Positions 59,150 through 64,000 of a DNA stretch of 64,000 nucleotides are shown here, one piece after another; positions within the stretch are counted from its first letter, which is position 1, and every line of letters begins with the position of its first letter. The position numbers and the translations under genes were made by a program. A model generated the notes under the pieces. It made no database searches, had not been told where the DNA came from, and saw only the letters and a program-made list of their open reading frames with translations. The stretch is from Lates calcarifer (taxonomy: Eukaryota > Chordata > Actinopteri > Centropomidae). The DNA is taken from NCBI RefSeq assembly GCF_001640805.2, contig NC_066850.1, forward strand, positions 214,525 through 278,524. The letters are read 5' to 3'.

Positions 59150-59205
59150 CCAACCTTGACCTTTGACCTTTGACCACCAAATTCAAATCAGTTCATCTCA
59201 GACTG
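59150..59205. repeat. Teleost interspersed repeat (TTTGACCTTTGACC family), copy 2
   Basis: 'ttgacctttgacctttgacc' is followed by 'accaaattcaaatcagttca', parallel to 47725-47770. Confidence 0.6.
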
Positions 59206-60773
59206 ATCACAGGTCAGTGTTAATCAATACAGATATGATCAGATCAGCAGATCAGAGGAGGAGAGAGGAGGAGAGAAAGAGGAAATGTTTGTCCACAGTC
59301 ATTTGTTTCTGTTTTTAATCCTCTGCAGCAGAACTAAAAAATTCCTCTTCTTTTGTTCTGTTTTTTTTTTTTTAGGATTAAAGATGATGAAACAGAGCGA
59401 CTCATCAGAAACTCGACGTCAGAGAAAATAATTTAAAACAGAAACATGAAAAGTCTTTGTCTCAGATAAATGATGCTGCAGCAGCTGATGGAGCAGGGGA
59501 AATAAAAACACAAACCAGAGTCGAGTTATTACAAACGAGAGGAAACATCATCTGCTCTGATTCATTTTATCTCTGCTGTGTACGGAGGCTCAGAGCGGCC
59601 CTGCAAAACTAGAATTAAATTTAAAAAACTAAATCATAAAAACACAAACTGAACAAAGCCCCTTTTCATTTAATATCTTTTACTTTAAAATGTTAATAAT
59701 CCAACTATTTAACTTAACCTTTAACAGTAATTAATGTAATTATTATCTAGATATTTTTATATTTCTTAATATTTTGTTTAAAGAATTTCAAAGTGATAAT
59801 TTAACTTTTGGTTATTTTGTTTTTTTTTTTTGCTGTTAATTTGTTTGTTGTTATTTATTTAAAGTTATTTAACCATTACATTATTTAATAATGATTATTT
59901 TAATTTCTTTTTTTTATTTCATTTTAGCGTTAAAACTAATTATTGTTTAAAAATGTTCCTTTTTTCTGTCTCTGTTCTTTTATTTCTGAAAATATTAAAA
60001 ACCTTTAAATTGGAGTGTGTGGTTTTATTCTCTGTAAGACCTCAATGTGTCGGCCGAGTGTTAAAACATAATGAGCTCCTGCAGATGATGAATGAAACAT
60101 CCAGATGTGATCACCATGGAAACGGAAACTAAATATAGACCTGGTTATGACCTCAGTCGTGTTTGAATGTTTTACACATGAATCTAAACTGAACCAGAGT
60201 CTCATTTAAACTGAACAAATCTACAACAATAAGGTCTTTAAACCAGAGTCGGTTCAGCTCAGAACATCTGGATTCTGAGATTCAGTGAGAACAAACAAAG
60301 AACGGAGAGAAATATTCCAACAAACAAACAGATCATCAGATAATCAACAGTGACACTGATGCATCAAACACACACAGTCCAACACATTCAGTGACCGATC
60401 AAAAACCAATCAATAACCAATCAATAACCATCATCAGCTGCAGGCAAAATAAACTTATATAGAGACAGCGACACAGACAGCAGCAGGTGAAGCTCAGGTG
60501 TAACAGCTCAGGTGAGTCTCTCAGGAGGAGTGCTTCTTACGCTCTTTATTATTCAATACAACGCAGCCGGAACAATTGAAAACTGACAGAGGAACCGTTT
60601 CAGCAGAAGCAGCGCTGAACAAAGGAAGAATCAGATCAGAGTCGTCAGGTTTCTGTTCTGAACATAAAGGCTCGGTCTTAATCTCTGAATCATTCATCAT
60701 GCAGGAGAATCTAAAGTCACTTTGTGGTTCTCAGGTCTGATGGAGGTTTCAGAGCTGCAGGGTTCAGGTTCTG

Positions 60774-60774
<1 letters not shown>

Positions 60775-60808
<34 letters not shown>

Positions 60809-60974
60809 TGGATGTCGGTCCTCTCAGGTCGTTGCCCCCGGCAGCTCCTGGGTCACCTTGGCGATGGTCTCCGGGCAGCACCATCTGGTCGCCGCGGTGA
60901 TACGGCAGAGTGAGGTGTTTACAGTTCACGCTCTGCTGCTCTGAGCGCACACACACACACACACACACACACGG
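60775..60974. repeat. Foldback of TG and CA tracts around a GC-rich 110-bp segment
   Basis: 'ccgtgtgtg...' (60775-60807) and '...cacacacgg' (60947-60974) are inverted complements. The loop between is unusually GC-rich for this intron. Confidence 0.85.
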
Positions 60975-61238
60975 CTACAACATGTGACGCCTGGTTGTTT
61001 TCCACAGAGGATGTGATGATTAGAAACCAACAGAACATGAGTCAAATCTGAATCAGATCAGGTGACCTCCTCCACCTGATCAGCTGCAGGTAAACAGATC
61101 ACGTCACCATGGAAACAGGTCGAGATCACATCATAACATCATTAATGTCGACGCAGCAGCCGGAGACAAACATCAGACTGAGTCAGCAACAAGTCAACCA
61201 CGAGTCGCCAGAGAGTTCAGAGAGCAGCCAACAAACTG

Positions 61239-61271
61239 TCAGAGAGAGAGAGAGAGTCATCTACAGTCTGC

Positions 61272-61308
<37 letters not shown>

Positions 61309-61325
61309 AGTCATCTACAGTCTGC

Positions 61326-61356
<31 letters not shown>

Positions 61357-61425
61357 TCATCTACAGTCTGCAGAGAGAGAGAGAGAGAGGAGAGGAGAGA
61401 GAGAGAGAGAGTGTCATCTACAGTC

Positions 61426-61476
<51 letters not shown>
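61239..61476. repeat. (GA)n compound minisatellite with a 19-bp insert
   Basis: Five GA tracts are separated by four copies of 'tcatctacagtctgca'. The spacing varies with GA length. Confidence 0.95.
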
Positions 61477-61651
61477 TGTGTGTGCAGTGACTGAGGCTGA
61501 TCCCAGATCAGAGGTTAATTAGATTGAATTAATTTAATCTGATCTAATCTTTGGGCTGTTTGAAGGATTATCTGTTATCTCAGTGATGATCCAACACGCA
61601 TTAATGTGATCATTATTTCAGTGTGAATTAATGGATACATGAGACATATTA

Positions 61652-61654
<3 letters not shown>

Positions 61655-61683
<29 letters not shown>
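61655..61683. repeat. (TG)n microsatellite
   Basis: About 14 TG units within kcnd2 intron 1. Confidence 0.95.
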
Positions 61684-61687
<4 letters not shown>

Positions 61688-62455
61688 TAAAGTGGATTAT
61701 CTGTGTATTGGAGGACGTTCATGTCATTTGATTCATTTTAACAAAAACTCAAATTCAGCAAATTATCGGTTTAAAACATCCAGATCATAGTTAATTAATT
61801 TAACATGAATAATCTCGTTAAAGCCTGTTAATTAAACTCAATTAAAAGGTCAATTAATGGAATTGAGGAGTAAAATGAATTCACAGTCATAATCTAATAA
61901 ATATTAAAGCTTTAGTTAAAAAGAGAATCAGCTTCCTGTGTGTTTACTGAGGAGTCATGTGACCTGCAGCAGGTGAGGTTCATACCTGTGAACATGATTA
62001 TCTCTGACGCCTCAGAGCTCTGACTGGAGCTGAGGAGCTGATCCTCTAGATTCACTTCATCCCTTGTCTTTACTGTCTTTACTGTGTCTTTACTCTGCCT
62101 GCATCATGTGACCGTCTCGTCCAATCACAGCCCGTCCTCCATTCCTCTACAATCTCCTCTAAAACTCCTCCATCCGTCAATTCTCACCTCCACCTTTTTC
62201 CCAGAGAGCTTTAATCCATCGACTCGCTGTCTGACGGTCACGCTCTCCTGCCGAGGGAGGGGGGAGGACACAGCAGATCAGGTCTTTATCTCCATGATAA
62301 TGTTCTCTCCAAGGTGAATGTCAGAGCTACACGCCTTCTGAGAAGAAAGAAACTGTTTCCAGGCCGATAGCATCAGTTAATCTGCACAGTGTCCTGGAAA
62401 TAATAAATCTGTTTAACACTGAGGAGACTCTGAGAGTCTGAGTCTACCACTGCAA

Positions 62456-62990
62456 CCCTAACACCATCAAACCTTAACACCATCAAACCTTAACACCATC
62501 AAACCTTAACACCATCAAACCCTAACACCATCAAACCTTAACACCATCAAACCTTAACACCATCAAACCATAACACCATCAAACCCTATAACACCATCAA
62601 ACCTTAACACCATCAAACCTTAACACCATCAAACCTTAACACCATCAAACCCTAACACCATCAAACCTTAACACCATCAAACCCTAACACCATCAAACCT
62701 TAACACCATCAAACCTTAACACCATCAAACCCTATAACACCATCAAACCTTAACACCATCAAACCCTAACACCATCAACCATAACACCATCAAACCTATA
62801 ACACCCATCCAAACCATCCTAAACACCATCAAACCACCATCACCATAACCCATCAAACCTATAACACCATCAAACCCTAACACCATCAAACCCTAACACC
62901 ATCATACCATAACACCATCAAACCCTATAACACCATCAAACCATAACACCATCAAACCTTAACACCATCAAACCCTATAACACCAATAGT
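62456..62990. repeat. 16-bp satellite aacaccatcaaacctt
   Basis: About 33 units of 16-18 bp; variants end in 'cctt', 'ccct' or 'ccctat'. The part 62780-62870 is more diverged. Confidence 0.96.
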
Positions 62991-64000
62991 GCTCACTAAT
63001 GTTAGAGTAGAACTGGAGTCTGTTAAAGTCTATAACAACCGGCTCAACACAGATGATACCACAAAACTCTACATCAGCACAAAAACAAAAGAAAGTCTTA
63101 ACAGGTGAGACTCAGCCGACCAAATGGAAATGTGCCGACGTCAGGGGGTGAAACCAGGACCAACATCAGCTGATCAGATTTTACACTGTCAACTTGTTAT
63201 GGCATATTCACTCTTTAAAAAGCCCTTAAACATCAAAGATAATCCTTTAAAAATACCTTAATATCTCCCTGACTTCTCTCTGCTTTAACATCTTCATTGA
63301 TGTGTACATTAATAAAAGATAAAGGCTTCACAGTGAGTTGAACCCAGAGAAAACATCAGAGCAGATGAAGACATCACTGCTGTATTCTGTGTTATACAGT
63401 AAATGTATTAAAACTTTCCCATTGTGTAACAGTCTAACTGCATTATAAACCACGTGCAGTCTAATGATGTAATGTGATTTGACCACAGACCGAGTCTCTT
63501 GTGGCGATCGAGACCAGCGGTCTTCTCCTCACATGACCCGTTTGTTGCTGTAGAAACAAACAATCGATGTCGGCCTGCAGCACATTACACAGACGGTACA
63601 TTACAGCAGAGGGTTGATAGAAGACCCAGAGAAACAATGAAAAACAAACAGAGGAGCAGAGCACGTCGTTCATCATCGTCCCAGCTCACAACAAACAGCT
63701 ACAGTAATAATATACATGAAGCAGAGGAAGACACACTCTGTTTATTGTTCTGCATTAACATAGTAATAAGAGAGATAACTGCTCCCAGATCAGATCCATA
63801 TCTCTGTAAAGTACCTGAAGCATGGGTTTAAGAGCCGATGAGTCAGATTATTACTGTTGTGACCTGACATTCAGTAAATGATTCACTGAGTTGCTCTTTC
63901 TGCTGAGAACAGGAATTCATGTTTCTCCTCAGACTCTTCATCCATTCAACCTCCTGCTGTGGCTCTGACCTGTAACACCTCTACAACGACCTGTAACACT

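Larger units (their letters stand above)
35084..64000 (-). other. kcnd2: kcnd2 intron 1 (part)
   Basis: The acceptor of exon 2 is at 35084. No sequence encoding the T1 domain or S1-S5 was found up to 64000, so the first coding exon is off-window. The intron carries many repeats listed separately. Non-repetitive stretches such as 47850-55180 and 63000-64000 showed no supported gene. Confidence 0.8.

Noticed and set aside
47718..59205. TGACCTTTGACC strings at 47725 and 59155 as nuclear-receptor enhancers
   Set aside because: Both sit in the same position of a dispersed fish repeat, so the motif is explained by common descent.
35084..64000. Search for kcnd2 exon 1 or a nested gene
   Set aside because: No T1, S1-S5 or other recognisable domain occurs in any long open frame; the longest frames are repeat-derived.

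Overview
This is a eukaryotic nuclear sequence, almost certainly from a teleost fish and probably a percomorph. The evidence is short spliced exons with GT-AG introns, very many (CA)n/(TG)n microsatellites, teleost-type interspersed repeats, and four genes whose order and orientation match a known vertebrate block. In human chromosome 7q31.31 the order is KCND2(+), TSPAN12(-), ING3(+), CPED1(+). Here the same four genes appear on the opposite overall strand: cped1(-), ing3(-), tspan12(+), kcnd2(-). I found no prokaryotic features, CRISPR array, tRNA or rRNA.

Layout. 1-8037: 5' part of cped1 (14 coding exons, 617 codons, minus strand); the C-terminal PC-esterase exons lie left of the window. 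8041-11309: cped1 upstream region and ing3 3' side, with a (CA)n tract, a perfect TG/CA palindrome and a CTCF-like site. 11310-15123: complete ing3 (12 coding exons, 418 aa once one apparent extra base in exon 3 is discounted). 15124-17706: head-to-head region between ing3 and tspan12, with CpG-rich DNA at both ends. 17707-22812: complete tspan12 (7 coding exons, 310 aa). 22813-29231: tail-to-tail intergenic DNA with a MITE-like element. 29232-35083: the last five exons of kcnd2 (Kv4.2), from the selectivity filter to the PDZ-binding tail. 35084-64000: inside kcnd2 intron 1. The large first exon (T1 domain, S1-S5) is not in the window, so this intron exceeds 28.9 kb. It contains minisatellites, microsatellites, two inverted copies of a 0.2-kb repeat, and no convincing nested gene.

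The four genes are not a pathway. Tspan12 is a plasma-membrane co-factor of Norrin/Frizzled-4 signalling, Ing3 is a histone-reader subunit of the NuA4/TIP60 acetyltransferase complex, Kcnd2 is the pore subunit of A-type K+ channels, and Cped1 is a poorly characterised secretory-pathway protein. Their linkage is conserved synteny.

The most useful observations concern gene structure: an apparent 1-bp frameshift in ing3 exon 3; tandem duplication of the ing3 exon 10 splice donor; tspan12 exon 5 bracketed by complementary (TG)n and (CA)n tracts; an overlapping uORF at the tspan12 start; and a diverged repeat family surrounding cped1 exon 1. I saw no clearly new biological system. All exon borders were derived by hand from splice consensus, reading phase and recalled family similarity.
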